In this document: in pieces, positions 21,655-36,600 of the stretch
How the letters are laid out: every line of letters begins with the position of its first letter
How positions within the stretch are numbered: position 1 is the first letter of the stretch
Source: Symsagittifera roscoffensis
Lineage: Eukaryota > Xenacoelomorpha > Acoela > Convolutidae
Direction: 5' to 3'
Length of the DNA: 64,000 nucleotides
Assembly (NCBI RefSeq): GCF_963678635.1
Contig: NC_087062.1
Span: 58,606,129 to 58,670,128 of the forward strand
Notes under the pieces: model-generated
What the model saw: only the letters and a program-made list of their open reading frames with translations
Told to the model about the DNA's origin: nothing
The model's database searches: none
Program-made: the position numbers and the translations under genes

Positions 21655-24600
21655 GTAGTCCAGATGAGATACGATTAAGAAAATGAATCGATGCCAAAAA
21701 TTGCTTTGTCCGAAATTGGCTCTTATTGCAAAAGTCATCATGAAAGATAATAGTAAATTTATGAATTTTAGTTCTGGAAACCCATCAATAGTTATGTTTT
21801 TAAATCCTTCAATCCTACAGATGCTTGAGGCTCTAAATTCTACAATAGGTTTTAGAAGTTAATTTTGGCGACAAAAGTTCAGAGTTTTTTTTATATCGAT
21901 TTTTGAAAGTAATTTTACTGTATCTGTAATTGCGTTTTTGTCGTTACAAAAATTTAACTGAAATCTTCCGTAATGATTTGAAACCTCTTGACGACACCAA
22001 GCTCGGTTATTTTGGCAGTGATCTGCATTTTAAGAAAATGTTCCCTGGAACCAACATATTTTGCACAGAATTCATCAAAATTTCGAAATTCTTTTCAGTC
22101 AAATTTATTATAGATTGTAGTGACAAACCAATAATAATAAATATGCGTTAAAACTAGTGTGCAATTATTTATCTCTTATCATCGGATTTCACGGACAATA
22201 AATAAATTGTGGGTATTTTTTTGTGCAGTCATCATTCTTCAGTCGATTCCTATGAGAAACTTCTCCAAAATGGGGACTGGCGTATTAACATGCGTGTCGA
22301 TTAGCGTGCCCATGTAAATAATGTAATTTGAAGACGCGTTCTTTTACTTAAGAAAGTTTTCAAATTTGCAATTTTTTCAGCCCAAAACTCTTCAATTGCG
22401 CGAAAGTAGAATTGTTATTTCCCATACAAATCAAGTAGTTTTTGAAATTACTTGAAAATTTAGGCTAATTTGCCTTTCATCTCAATGCGCACCCAATTAG
22501 AGCAACTCTTGCATGAGAATAGGCACACATGCTAATCGCTAGGCCCCCTCTAAAATAATGCAGCATATGTATGTGGAGTTCAGAGGCGTGAAAACACAAT
22601 TATAACAACGTAACGTTATAATAAACCCAGCTTGATGTCTTAATGCTAACAAAATGTTTTTTTTTTGCATTTCAAAATATTTTATTTACTGCCTTTTTTT
22701 AGCAAATAGCAGTCAAAAGATTTTAAAAAATAAACCCATAATTGAAGTTTCAGCTTTTTTTTAAACTTTTTTAATGCTCATAAGTTTACCAAATCCGATC
22801 AAGTTTTCCGTTTAAAATTTTGCTCAGCTTGATGTTGCGTTGTCTGCAGGATGAAAAATTTTCTCATGCGCATGTTTGCTTTTGAAGGGCGGGCTCAAAA
22901 AACTTCGAGTTTCAAAAGTGTATCATCGCTCGAACTTAATATGACCTCAATTTGTTTGTCGGCTAGCTTGCCATCCTATGCATTGTGATGTATCGTGTCT
23001 GTGTGGAACCTTTGGAAACTTAATTCAGATTTTTTTTAATATTAAAACACGGTCAAAAGTAATTTTTTCCATCTCAATTTTAATTTATTTTAACTCTAAT
23101 TAGATTTTTTGGAGTGGGTGTTCAAAATGGGTGTCAATACTACCAAAAGTGAACTCTTTGGGTGGTGATTCCAAGTTTGCATTTCTCAAAAGTTGGAAAT
23201 GCAAACTTGGAAGCCATGTTGTATTCTAAGATATCACGATCCTGTAAGCGATGCACGAGTTTCAAAGCTGAACTTCACCCAAGCTTTGTAATTCTAATGG
23301 GATCAAGTTCTTGTATTAAATTGAACAGCGTAGATCCTCTGTGTTTTATAGAGAATCTTTTTTTTCTTTTTTTTTGATGAATTGTTATTTGGATCGGTAT
23401 TTGAATCGCCTTTTCCCGTTGAATTGGTATTTGGAAGGGGAGGGACCGTATATAAATACTTGGCTTTTAAGCGAAAAATTTCTTCTTTGAAATTGACTCA
23501 AATCCAAATACAAAATTTTTTTTGTTCAAAATTGCTCATATAACTGATTTTTTTTTGAAATTTTGAGCATCATTGATGAACTCTTAGAAATTTTTTTTTG
23601 TTTTGGTGATTTTTCAAAAAAAAGACCAAAATTAGCGGACAATTAAGCTGACATGCTAAAATCATTGATATTTGTTCAACTTCTTTCAACTCGCAAAAAG
23701 AAACATTATAAAACGTTGACTGATTTTCAAACTATTTTTAATATTCTGTCAACTTTTATCAAAGCAGTGTTAAGAGTCTACTTAGGCAAAATAATCAGGC
23801 AAATTAGTGTAATTGGCATCAAAGCTGCCACAAGGAAAAACATCGGCAAATTGTTTTCAAATTATGCTTTTGCAAAAAAGTCTTTTCTTCGGTTGCAATA
23901 CCCTCACTCGTCACTCACCGCAAAGGTAAAAAGTTAAGTGGGTAATTAAGACGAATGGTCATAAGTTGGAATGGTTTGAGTGGAAAAAGTTTTTCTTGAA
24001 ATTTTTCAAAAAATAAGTAGTGAAGCAACATCCTTAGAGAGTGCGCATTTTTGAGCATTATATTTTTTATTTTCTACTCTTTTATTGGGACTAAAAGGTT
24101 TTTGCTTATGCTTTATCGACTTAGAGGCTTTTTTGAGTCATTGGAGGAGTAAGAAAGTTTTGTTTAATTAGTTCAAGGTGGAACTTAGAATTTTTTGAAT
24201 TTTAAAACTGTTCTAATAAAATCAGTTTTTATCGGCGCAACGTGTGTCTACTAAAACAGTCAGCTTTCTTATCACTTTATAAGTTTTGCTTTGATGTTTT
24301 TAATAGTTATGTATCTTTATCCGTGGCATATCTTCATGAAAGGAGTTTTTCTTCAAGACAAACTCAAGGCGAGTTTTGGAAAGTTTTTGGTAGACTAACT
24401 TTTTTGATTAGTTTTTTGATTTTCCTTTAATCTCTGTTTTTATTGATCAGTTTGCCCTGCTATGTTTGGGTTTTATCGCATGTAGGGCGATGTTTTGCTT
24501 TGCTTCTGTTTGTAAAGTTTCTTAAGTTGCAGTTATTGCATTTCCAACATTTATGATATTGTTGCTATTTTCATATTTTTTTTGCAAAAAAGAAATCGGA

Positions 24601-27600
24601 AGTTTTTTGCTCAATTTTTCGGTTCATATTTAAATAGTGAGAGACATTCATTTTTCTATTAAAAGTGGTGCGAAGGTCTGCTTCGCCTCTGTATTTAAAA
24701 AAAGGCTCTCGTTTCCGAATTTCTTGAACTTATTGACCTCTCGATTGCTGCCTCTACTAACTGCGCCATGTCTCTATAGCATCAATAACACCAGCAGGGC
24801 AGGATGGAGGCTTTTCCGGAAGTTGACATCTAACTGAACCCATGCAGCAGTAACCAGTGAATAAGTCCAAGAAGATTTCAGTTTGTAAGCTGCAAACTGA
24901 ACCCTTAATAATGGATATGAAATAATTGGTGGAACTCAAAATCGTGTAAGCAATGAGTTCAACTCAGCTCAAAACTTGGAAATGCAAACTTGGAAGCCAT
25001 GTTGTACTCTAAGATATAGCGATCCTGTAAGCGATGCACGAGTTTTAAAGCTGAATTTCGTCCAAGCTTTGAAACTCTAATGGGATCAAGTTCTTGTATT
25101 AAATTGAACAGCGTAGATCCTCTGTGTTTTACAGAGAACTTTTTTTTTGTTGAATTGTTATTTGGATCGGTATTTGAATCGCCTTTTTCCGTTGAATTGG
25201 TATTTGGATAATATACTATGAGCTCAAATCAATTGTTTAAATGATTACTGGTATGCAGTTTAATCAAAGATCGAAACGAAAACTTCAAAAGTTCTTGTCA
25301 GCTTGAATCGCTCCCCTTAACGTGCTTCATATGCCGAATTCTGTTAACAGTTTTTAAACGAAAAATCAGCCACTACCGAATTGCAATACCCGTGCTGTGC
25401 TGTTTACAAGATATGATTCAAAAATTTTGAAATTTACTATGGTTCGAGCTGGTGTTGCTGTTCGATAGTGTTTACTTGATTTTTCTCTACTTGATATCAA
25501 TTTTCATGCACTCGATCTTTTTCAAGACACCAACCTTTTTTCAGTTCTTTCAGTTCTTATAATACTGTTTCCAGTCATGCAGGTGTCCGTAATCCGCTTA
25601 AAGCGACCTTAATTGAAACAAAATTTCCTTTTGCTTATATATTTACCACTTTTTGAAACGAGCGCACTGAATAATTTCTAACATATCAGGGTGGGAATAA
25701 GTAGTGAAATTTGAAATTTATTATTTTGTTGACTCCCTCCCTGGACCTTCAAATTAGAATGCTGATTTTTCATTTTGTCACCACTATTGTTTCTCAAACT
25801 TCATGAATGGATGATTAATAATAGAAGCCAGTCTTTTTGACTGCAATTTGGTTATAAAACGTTCTAACCGTTTATAAAGCATCAAATATGAAAATTGTTA
25901 TGACAAAAAACCTTCTTTCAGTTCATTTTCAATGCAGCATTATGTTATTTAGACGACACTTGCTTGTCGAATAAACAAACCAAAAAAAACTTAAAAACTG
26001 GATAATGGCAACATTCGAAAAGATAATGGCAACATTCAAAAAATACATTCAATATGACTTGTGAATTGCTCAAACGTTGGACAGTTTTGAAAATAATCGA
26101 AGAGCAAAATGGTTTAAGTATTATATACGATATAACAGCAGCAGTCTTTTTAATTGCTTCTTAAGCTATCTACTTTTAAAGTAAAAATTTGTACCAAAAG
26201 ATTGAAGATGTATTTTGAGTTCTAAAGAGAAATCTTGAACGGATATACAAATGTACATACATATTTTTTATGCAGCAAAAGATACCATACATTCATGTGG
26301 TGTACCTTAATTGGCGCTTTGTAGTTGACTGAATCTTATTTCTTAAACCTAGGTTTTTCGACGCATATGTTTTCTCATTACAATTTTTGCTGGATAATTT
26401 CAGATTGCTTATTTCAGTCAATCCTTCAGTACTCATGAAAAAATCGTAGTTTACAAAAAAAGAATTTCCTATATTGGTTTTATATAATTGTATAATTTAT
26501 CATATAAACCTGGCAATCTCGTATAATCGTATATTTTTATGTCGTATAACGGTTTTTATATAACTTATCATATAACCGTACATTTGCCCAAAGCGGTTAA
26601 CAAACTGTAAGATAACCAACGATTACTCTCACGCGCGCGGTGATCAAAGATTTATGAGCATGTCACTTAAATGGTAAAACTTGAGTTTAACAGTTTGCTT
26701 CCTCGCAAAAGTGGAAAAAGTCAAAAAATGCGAAAAAGAATCAATATAGCTTGATTACACAAGCTAAGCTTGTGTGATAAAAACGAACTCTCTTTTTTTC
26801 TAACCTAAGTCGCAAATATTAGTGCTCTTTTTGAAAATGCTCTTTTGTTGCAGTATATGCATAAGATCAATAACCAGCGATTAAGTACAGCCAAGGATAT
26901 TTGCTAAGGATATTAACGCAGACTATTATATTACAAATAGCACTTTAGCTTTAAGGCATCATGGATCTATAGCGTAGAGGTAGGGAAGGAGACCAGCAGC
27001 AAAATAAGAGGGTTCGAATTTTGACAGGGTCAGATGTTTTTAATGAAATTTTTCGTAAACTAGTTAAGATTCGTCCGCTCTATAAATTGAGGCATGTTAT
27101 TTGGTACCTTTTTTTTCAAATTGACTGGTACTGCTAGAGCGTCATAATTGGCTTGCATCACTTAGCAAATATGTAGACTCATAATTGGCGTGCGTCACTT
27201 TTGAAATTTTGTAGACTCAAAATTTTACCCATTCGGATTGTATATCAGGGCCAAGCACTGATTGTTTGGACTGCACTTAAGGCCAAATTCAAAAAAATTT
27301 TAGTTGAAAAATTGACGAAGTAATTGAAAAAAAGGAAAAATTTTTTTTCATTTTTTCAATTTATCCCCCCCCCGCACGCTAATGGAAATTACAAAGGGTT
27401 GTTGTATTTAGCGTCTTTTATTCTAATAATAAGACCAAACGACTTGCCTCACTTCAATTTTCAAGCATCAACCCGCCTCTTGTGAGTGTTATACGAACGC
27501 AAAATATCACGCGTTAGTTATTTCAAATTGGTCAAATTTGGTTATTTCAAAGACCCATAACCTTAAAAAAAAACTTCTCGTATATCAGGGTAAATCCCTG

Positions 27601-30600
27601 AATGTTCGTAAGGAATTTTCAGGCCAATTAAATTTTTTGTTGTTGTTAAAAAATTGACTAAATAATCAAAAAAAAACAACATTTTTTTTCATTATTTAAT
27701 CCTCTACCAACTAATATGTACTACAAAGGGATGTATTTGGCGTCTATTCTACTGAGACCAAGTGGTTCGCCTCAATTCATGTCTGAACGCATAATCCGCC
27801 GCTTACTTGTGTTGTAAGAACGCAATAACTTGCGAATTTGTTATGCCAAATTGGCCAAATTAGCAGTTTTCAAACCGCCATGTTTTTTTTAATTACAACA
27901 GGTGAAGTTTGTTTTTGTTCCTATTTTTGAAAATCGTGACGGAATATTTGTGCTTTGGGTGTTTTTTTCTCCAAACAAATTTCGACTTTTAACTAGGAAT
28001 TTTTCTATATCATCCAATAGGTATCATTGTCGAGCTCAAATTTAAAAAGATTTTTCACCTGTGATTGTTTTTCGTAAAGTTACTGAGTTAAAATATAGTC
28101 AATGTAGCCAAATATCTTGTGCTATAAACGCCCAAACGGAGATTTAAACCCTCTTAGAAATCCTTCCAAATTGAATTCCAGGCAATGCTATTTGGTGTCA
28201 TTAAAACTTTGCTATTCGCAAAATATATCACTTTGTAGCTTTCATAAATAGCGTGTGGGTGGACGGTTTTCAAAAAAATTTTGAATTTTTTTTGTGGAAA
28301 ACTTCAACTAGCGAACACTACTCAATAGAGTTTCAAATAAATGGGAATATTCAGGGCTTTGCCTTGATACCATAAGTCTCGTTACTTTTGAGCTTTGGAT
28401 AACAATAAATTTCAGATGGTATAAAAAACCGTCTAAAAGCTTGATTAAACATTCGAAAATTGACTGAGAAAAAACCTGCCTACGCATATATTCCGTTTTC
28501 TTCTAAAGTCGGAACTATAATAAAGCATTGAAGAAATTCGACAAAAATTGCTGTGTAGTGATAAAAAAATTTTCTAAAGATGTTTTTAGATATTCTCAGA
28601 CAATCCATGGTGTTTTTTAATCATATTTCGATTAGGTTCTGGGTTTTTGTTTCAATTTGATCCAATTTTATTATCCAGCTTAGAGTAAGGCTCAAGAGGC
28701 AGTCTGACCATTGTTTTTTTTTTCCGACTCCATGATAATACTCAGACTAAAAACGTGCGTTTTAGCGTTTCAAAGGTTTAAATTGTTCATCTAAATTGTT
28801 TAAATTGTTCTAAAGGGATAAAGAAATATAAAGAGGTTATTTGTTGTCTTTAGAAAATCAACCATTTCCCGGGCATGGCCGAGATCTGTCGGAAGGATCT
28901 GCTTGCCAGGAACATGAACAGGATGGTGAAGCTCTTCCCCAAAGACTATGCCATCTTCCCCAAGTCATGGTGTCTACCAGCCGAGTAAGTACCCCCGGTA
29001 CAGTTACTGTCTACTGACTAGCCAAAACAGAAGTTCACTCGTAATAAAAACAACCTTTGTTTTCTTGGATAAGTAGAGAATGAAAACTTTGTTGTTATTT
29101 CGAAAACCGATTATTAATCTGCAATTCATGTTTGGATTGCTGCTGAACATGTGCTTTTTCCTTAAAAATAGTTACTCGATACCGTTTAAATGTTAAATTT
29201 CATTATGAAAAGAACGATTTTTAGCCTGTTTATGGAACATTTTACATGGAGTAAAAATGAGTTTTAGGCTGCTTATGGAACATTTTACATGGAGCAACTT
29301 TTAAAGGATCGGATTAAATTTTTAAGTATTTTCATTCAGTATTTTCTTTTATTTTCTGACCTTTTTTTGAGATTCAATTTGCTAGATATCATGATCATTT
29401 CAAAATTATTGTTCCAGTTTTGGTGACTTCCAAGCCTACACTAGACAGAAAAAGAACAAGACGTTTATTTTGAAGCCAGAGTCCGGCAGCCAAGGAAAAG
29501 GCATATGGATCTGCAAGAACGCCAAGGATATCAAACCCAACGAACATGCCGTCTGCCAGCAATATGTATCCAAGGTACATCAAAGACTATCAAAGGAAAG
29601 AGGTCTACCATCAAGGGAAAAGACCATCAGGGCCTTACATTCTACTCGTATAACCACCCCACCAATGATTAAAGAGTATTCACACCGTGCCTTTTGTGCC
29701 TTTTGACAAGTTTAAGGGTCAATTAGTAAAATTTGGATGTCGAAAATGGAAGCAAAAATCCAGCATGCTAATTTTGTGCCAATCCTACTTTATTATTTCT
29801 ACTCGGTATCAAGAACTGTTTTAGCCCCTTTTGGTCGACGGGTTCAAGTTTGACCTCAGAATCTACATATGTGTGACTTCGTGTGATCCCCTGAGGATAT
29901 ACGTATGGAGAGATGGACTTGCTAGATTTGCCACTGTCAAATACGTCGACCCCACATCCCAAAATGCCGTAAGTTTGACTGACCCATTGTTTTCCGCGAC
30001 TCTGATCGTTGCTTCTCTCTTGCCAACCAAACTGCATTCAAAAATTTATGTTATCTGAAATAATAATCGAAAAAGCCGCATAATTATTCAATACTAACCA
30101 CAATCAATATATTCTCTTACTTTTTGGAATCATGAAAGCTTGTTTGCTAAACGAAAAACATAGGCGATGGAATCGTTTGCAAAAAGAAAGAAAAATCAGA
30201 TTTTTTTCCTCAAAATTTTGTAATCAAATAAAATCATATTACTGATAGCTTAAGGCATAAAGCTCCATTCGCTGATTTGTTTTAACTTATAAGAATCAAA
30301 TGAAAAAAAATTAATTCTTAAATCGTTGAAAAAAAAATATTTAAAAAAATTTCAGGAAATAATTTGGGAAAATGTTTTCGAAACTCAGTTACCCGCTCCA
30401 ATACAGGAATAAATCAAAATAGAATACCTTTTAATTAAAATAAAATTTGCTTAAATCAGAAGAAAATTTCAAGGAAATTTAGATAGAAAATTGGCAAACA
30501 AACGATAGCCCGAATCAGGCAGAAAAAAAATGTAGCAGGAACTGCTAATAAAACTGACAATTTTTGTGAACAAATTTTCAATGCGAGAGTTATCGTCTAG

Positions 30601-33600
30601 TACCCGATTGTAATGCCCTTGCTAGGTTCAGAAGATTAACTGTATATATGATCTCAGCTAATAAAAAAGTGTACCAGTTTTTTAATTTTTTTAATAGATT
30701 TTTTTATTAAATTATTGAAAAATATTTATTTTTGCAGCGCTTAGAGACTGAGGTAAGTGTTCTCGCAATTCTTTGAGTTTCTCTCGCAGTTCTTTGAGGT
30801 TCTGCATGCAATAACAGCTATTAGAGCATCGCAAGTCGTGGCATAATATGGTGACATTGCCAGTCTTATTTAAATTAGGTGTACCGTAAGTAATGTGTAC
30901 CTGGGTAAAGTGTACCCGGTCGCCGTGCATAATGTACCGAGCTAAAGTCTTTGAAAATCTTGCATTTTCAAATTTTGTATGAGACTGGGCATCTAAATAT
31001 TTTCTATAATATTGTATTTTCAAAAGCAACGCTTGAGTTATAACACGAGCCCGCTTTTTCCTGATGTAAATCGCATGTTTCTCTGAACTTTTTTTCTTCT
31101 GTTTTTCGCTCAGTTTTGATTACCTCAAACAAAACTCGTGTCGAATTTGGTATCATATCAAAGCTCTCTTTGTCGTAATTTAAATTCCAAAAATGATGAT
31201 CATGTCGAAATTTGATATCCTGAACGTAATTTTTGATGACACCCAAAAATGTGAAATATGTAGAAATCAAATTTAAAATTTATTTTCTGTTTTTCTGGGT
31301 TTTTTCATTAGAAAATGTAGTCGAAACAATCTTTGCCACTTGCGCAGCACAGCAGCTGACCATCCCTGCCTAGTTTTTTGTACGGTGTAGTATCTTTTTG
31401 GATAGGATTTTAAAAAGCAGACAAATGTTCACTCGCTTAAAGCACATTCATTGTCGCTCGTATTTCTGGTAAATCTGCATGGCACCGGGCAATTGATAGA
31501 CCAAGTGAACTTTCTCCGCCTTAAAACTTTTTTTCGAACTTTGTAATTTAGAAACTCTTTTTTATGTAAATGCTTATGTTAATCGACAGAAAAATAAGCC
31601 GAATAACTCAATTTGGGAATAACTATTTTCGAACAATTGAACGATCACCCCTCCCCACAATCTGGTATAGGGTACAAAGTTCAATTGATTACTGGAACAA
31701 TTTAATGTTTTTTCAGTCAATCAGAAACGAGCAGTTTAAGCGAAACGAAACGCGAAAATTAATCGCGTTTATTTTTTTGCCCAACTCGTTCCCTAAAATT
31801 CTAGTTGTTTTTTTTAAGTAAAAGCGATTGAATTTATTAAAAAATGCAAGGGGGTGAAGGACGCATCTTTTCATTGCGAGGCATTACTTTGGAGACTTAT
31901 TTTCTCAAAGCATGTGCACGGAGTTCGTGTACTTATAAGCACAAAAGTGTGCTATGGAAAAATAACACTCCTAGGTCTCGTAATGCTTAAACACCCAAAG
32001 TTTTCCTCTTTTGGTTTTATTTTCCGGCATCCAATCGAGCCTACAGCTGTTCTAATGGCGCCTTTCGAGTCAATATATTTTAATGTTGAAATGTTTAGAG
32101 GAAGCGCGCGCCGAAAAAACGCAATTTTTCTATTTATCCTGTTTTTTCAAAGTTTTCCTGTGGAGAAAAGAATTTTGTCAAAACCCTGTCGATACATGTT
32201 GTTTTAAGAGAACTCGGAAAATCAATGTTGGTCGATTTAAAAAATATCATCAAAATAGTGTTTTTATGGTGTTTCAGGAGAGCTCGGAAAATCGATCTAA
32301 AAAGATCATCGAAAATCGTTCCCCTCGAGAAAATCCTAGCTCCGCCTCTTGGTAGACGAAACAAAACAACTATCTTCCTTCCATAATAGCGCCGCTAAAA
32401 CCAAGAAAATATAAACAGTTCCGTGCACAATTTTGACCGCGATTGCTTAGTTTTCTCAGTTTTTCAAATCTTATGAAAACAACTATTAAGATTGGTGAAT
32501 TTCCAGGATGATTTTAAGGAATTTTTGCGGGGAATTTTTTGATGATTCTTAAAAATAGTGCATAGGTAGAAGAAGTGCGTAGTCTTGTGTTTTTGCGTTA
32601 TTTTTACACAAGCATAGCTTGTGTTATAGTATGAACTTGCTTTTCCCAACCTAAGTCGCAAATATTGGTGCGATGCAATTGTTGCGACAAAGTGTATTCA
32701 TTTTGAAAGTGTTCATTTGGATCCAGCTATTCAGTACAGCCAATGCTAAGGATATTAACACAGAATATTATATTACAAATAGCACTTTAGCTTCAATGTA
32801 TCATGGTTCTGCAGCGTAGAGGTAGGGAAGGAGACTAGCAGCTAAATAAGAGGGTTCGAAACTGGGCAGTGTCGGATGTTTTTAATGAACTTTTTTGTAT
32901 ACTAGTTAGAATATATCCTCGCTATAAAATGAGGCATGCTATTTGGTAAATTTCTTTTCAAATTGACTGATACTGCTAATGCATCATAATTGGCTTGCGT
33001 CACTCAGCAATTTTGTTGACTCATAATTGGCGTGCGCCACTTAAGAAATTTTGTTGACTCAAAGTTTTACTCATTCAGTTTTTCCCAGTAACGTTGTCGG
33101 TCATGTTTTTGCTTGTGTATGCGAAGTGCAACTTTGCCTCTGTGTCAATATTGCTGACGTAGTAGTTCTCAAATATGACATTCTTTTTGTGTAGGATGAA
33201 GTCTTCATGCACTTGACAAACTATGCTATCAACAAGACTTCGAAGGAATTCATCAGAGACGAGGAGCACGGGAGTAAGCGCAGACTGAGCACCCTCTACC
33301 GGCAGATGCAGGAGCAGGGAGTGGATGTGGACAAACTGAAGAACGACATCAATGACGTCATGATCAAGACCCTGATTGCGGCACATCCCGTGCTCAAACA
33401 CAACTACAGGACATGCTTCGCCAACCACATCAAGGTCAGCTTACAGTCTCTTCCGATTTCAAAATCTGTAGATACAATTGTTATAGAGACAGCTAAATTT
33501 GAATTTCACTAAGTTAACTGAACGTTTTGAAATTTCTGAACGTTTTGCTCTTAATTTGAAGTCATCCCTTAAGGGTTGTATAATACGTTTGAAATATACG

Positions 33601-36600
33601 TTCAAAACAGGGGCGGATTTAGGGGTGGGGGCAGAAAGTGCCCAAAAACGGCTTTTTGACCTGTTTTTTCAAAAATTTCCAAAACAGCGTCTTTTTACTG
33701 CATTAGGAGAGCTCCGAAAATCAATTTGGTCGACCTAAAAAAAAGTCGAAAATTTTTTGAAAATCCGTCCCTCCCTCGAGAAAACCCTGTATTCGCCCCT
33801 GGTTCAAAAATTATAAGATTTTATTTTGACAAGTTTTAAAACATCTGTCAAATCGAATTTCTAGGACACGCAACAAGTAAAAAAAGATTTGTCAAGTAAA
33901 CTTGAAAGACACCAGAACAACTTCTCGGCATCATGTACTTTTTCGACTATAGATTCAATTAAGATCTAAACGTGACTGCTGGTGTTTTCAGGGCAGTGCG
34001 TGTTTTGAGATCCTTGGCTTCGACGTGCTTCTGGATCGGAAGATGCGTCCGATAGTGCTGGAAGTGAATCACTCGCCCTCCTTCTCCACCGACTCCCAGC
34101 TGGACCGGGAGCTGAAGGACAACCTGGTGCTGGACACCCTGGGACTGCTCAACTTCTCCGCTTCAGACCGGAAAAGGTGCCAGGAGGAAGAGAGGAGGAG
34201 GGTACAAGACAGACTTCTTAAGACTAAGAGCAGGGACTCCAGGTCTGTTGAATTGTCATAATTAATAGCGCTGAAACCCAATATTTTTACTTACCGACAC
34301 CTTTTGTAGCTTTCAATTTCTGATTCCAATTATCTACTTTTTCTTTTTACTTCTTATTGAAGAAAAAACTCAAGAAAAGATCGAGAAACAATGAATAGTG
34401 AATAATTTTTTCTTTAGTTAATATCTTCAATTACTTTTTTTTATCAAGGGCCAGCATCTTAAGGGCCTTGTCCCTACGTTGTTCCTAGCCGGGCAAAAGT
34501 TTATTGATTATAAAAATGAATTGCTGTGAATATCATTGATATTGGCCGCTGGAATTTTTTAATTTAATTTGTTATAAATTATTTCTCCTGATTTGAAACA
34601 AAATGATTAGAACTTATTACAGTTAATAGTGGATTCCCTTTAGGAAGCAAGAGCTAGACGAGCTCCTGGAGACGACTACGCAACAGATGGTAAAGTACGA
34701 GTTGGAGCATAGTTCGGGATACTACCGCATCTACCCGCCCTTGCCTGACAGCGGACTGCAGGAGAGCAAGTACCTCAAATTCTTCGAGCACAGTGGGACC
34801 CTCTTCTCCGAAACAGTGGCCAGCAAGGCGAGAGGGGAGGCCGCCCGGCAACTTAGGGAAGACCTCAAGAGCAAGGTCGACACCAGTCCTAGTCACAAGG
34901 ACAAGAATAAACAGTCGGCACAGCATAAGTCAGATGGAAGTGTGCGGCCGGAAAGTCCGGCTGGGTTGACTAAGAAGAGGATTCTTCAAAGGCCGGTGTC
35001 CCAGAGACTACTGCAGGCAAAGAAACGAGATGTGGGTTTGCAATTTAAAAACAACCCCAAAGCAAAGTCACTAGACACTGCATGTATGCTGGCGGAACAA
35101 GAGCGCCCGACTAAGCTGAGATTTAACAACTGATAGATATGAAATGATATTAGATCACATGTAAAATAGATATAGTGTAGCTAGAGACTGTTACATGTCA
35201 GCAGTACATGTCAGATATCTTATACATTCATTAGCATTTTTTCAAACGAATTCAAAACATTTGATTTAAATTAGACATCCCGCAGAAACATGTAATGTTG
35301 ACATGTAAAGATGTAACATGTAATTTGTACTCTTCAATAGTTGCTAGATGTCAGGAAATAGTTATATATCATCGCTTATTACTTACTGAATAAATAGTTC
35401 ATCTTTACATGTATTTTGCATGCATCAGTGGCTCTAGGATCTAACAAACATTCCACCTTCAGTTAAGTATCTGCCAAAAATTTTAATTTTCACGCGCAGT
35501 TTTGTGTTACCGGAGTTTATTAAAGCAGGAAATATTGTGTATTTTTGCATGTAGTGCTGACATGTAACACTGTGGCTTAAACTAAGACTGCTAAGTAAGA
35601 CTGTAACACTAAGGCTTGACCTCCAGATTTTATTGATAGTATCGGTAATATCCCAGTGAACAAATTATATAGATGTAAAAGTCACGATCTCTGACATAGT
35701 AATGGTATTATATCCTTACAACATCAGAAGTCATGAATTTACTACGTTTCAGTCGCTCACAGGAGTTTCATCGCTATTATGGCTTCTTAATATAACATTA
35801 CTGTGAACTGCCTAAAGTTTTATTCGAAACCGAAATAACCCATAGTTCTGCGAGTATCTTAAGATCTCGCCAAACTTTCCAATTCCCTATTTAAAGTTAA
35901 ATTCATCTTCCAATAAGGAATGATCAGAAACTTCTTTGTAGGTTTCTTTGCTCAAGCTGCATCCCATCATGGAGCACGTTGTTCACTCATCTACCTCTCC
36001 CGTCGCAATAGATTCCCAAAACTCCACCACTGCCACAGTTGGTACCAATACCAGTTGTGGCGATGGAACCCCCCAAAGTCCCTATTTTAAACCCGAATGG
36101 CCCTGTATAATAGTATCTCTCCAAAACGGGGGCTACTGGGCCCAAATGTCCCTCGGGCCCCTTCCCTCTGACGCCCCTGCTCGAAGTCGACGTCGAATCA
36201 AGTGGAGTGCCGTAGAGCACTATAGCAAACAGGTCTACAAAGCCACAACACAACTTAGTGCACCGATAGTGTGCTAATTGATTCACGTAGATATTTGACT
36301 CCGTCCCAAGTACCATCGGATTCGACTCCGGAATTAATTTTGCTGTTTGTAACAGTCGATGTCACAAATTCACGAAAACTGCTAACGTACTATTTTTAGT
36401 CATTCAAATCTGTTCCATTCTCAGTGAATCGATTGGTTCCAATTGATACCAATGCTTCTTGATTTCCGTCTGTCTGACTTCTCAATGAAACTGCTCCTTA
36501 TCCTACAGCAATCAACAAAATGACTGAAAAACTGAATGCTTTTCTTGGACTGAAGAAAAAATGTGTTCTTTTAAAGATAATAAGTCAATAATTACTGTTC

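Larger units (their letters stand above)
21655..28853. other. 7.2-kb TTLL intron, repeat-rich
   Basis: It contains the direct repeats at 23193-23435 and 24976-25208, a tail hairpin at 24670, a SINE-like element at 26755-27236 and family H copies at 27237-28530. No exon was recognised. Region 25210-26750 shows only AT-rich sequence. Confidence 0.6.
29969..33194. other. 3.2-kb TTLL intron
   Basis: Holds a MITE relic at 32094-32352 and a SINE-like element at 32605-33145. Between ~30712 and 31270 the minus strand has two open stretches of unknown origin with a short internal repeat ([13 protein letters not shown]). No exon was recognised. Confidence 0.5.

Noticed and set aside
23193-25208. LTR-type element bounded by the direct repeats
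   Set aside because: No coding remnants, no clear terminal dinucleotides and no flanking duplication. Separate dispersed-repeat copies explain it as well.
22700-26600. CRISPR-like or satellite array
   Set aside because: No regularly spaced repeats. The TATAATCGTATA-like repeats near 26480-26580 are short, irregular and AT-rich.
26961-27030. Possible functional tRNA gene
   Set aside because: A and B boxes are recognisable but no paired acceptor stem or proper anticodon arm could be drawn, and the segment is repeated inside a dispersed element at 32605.
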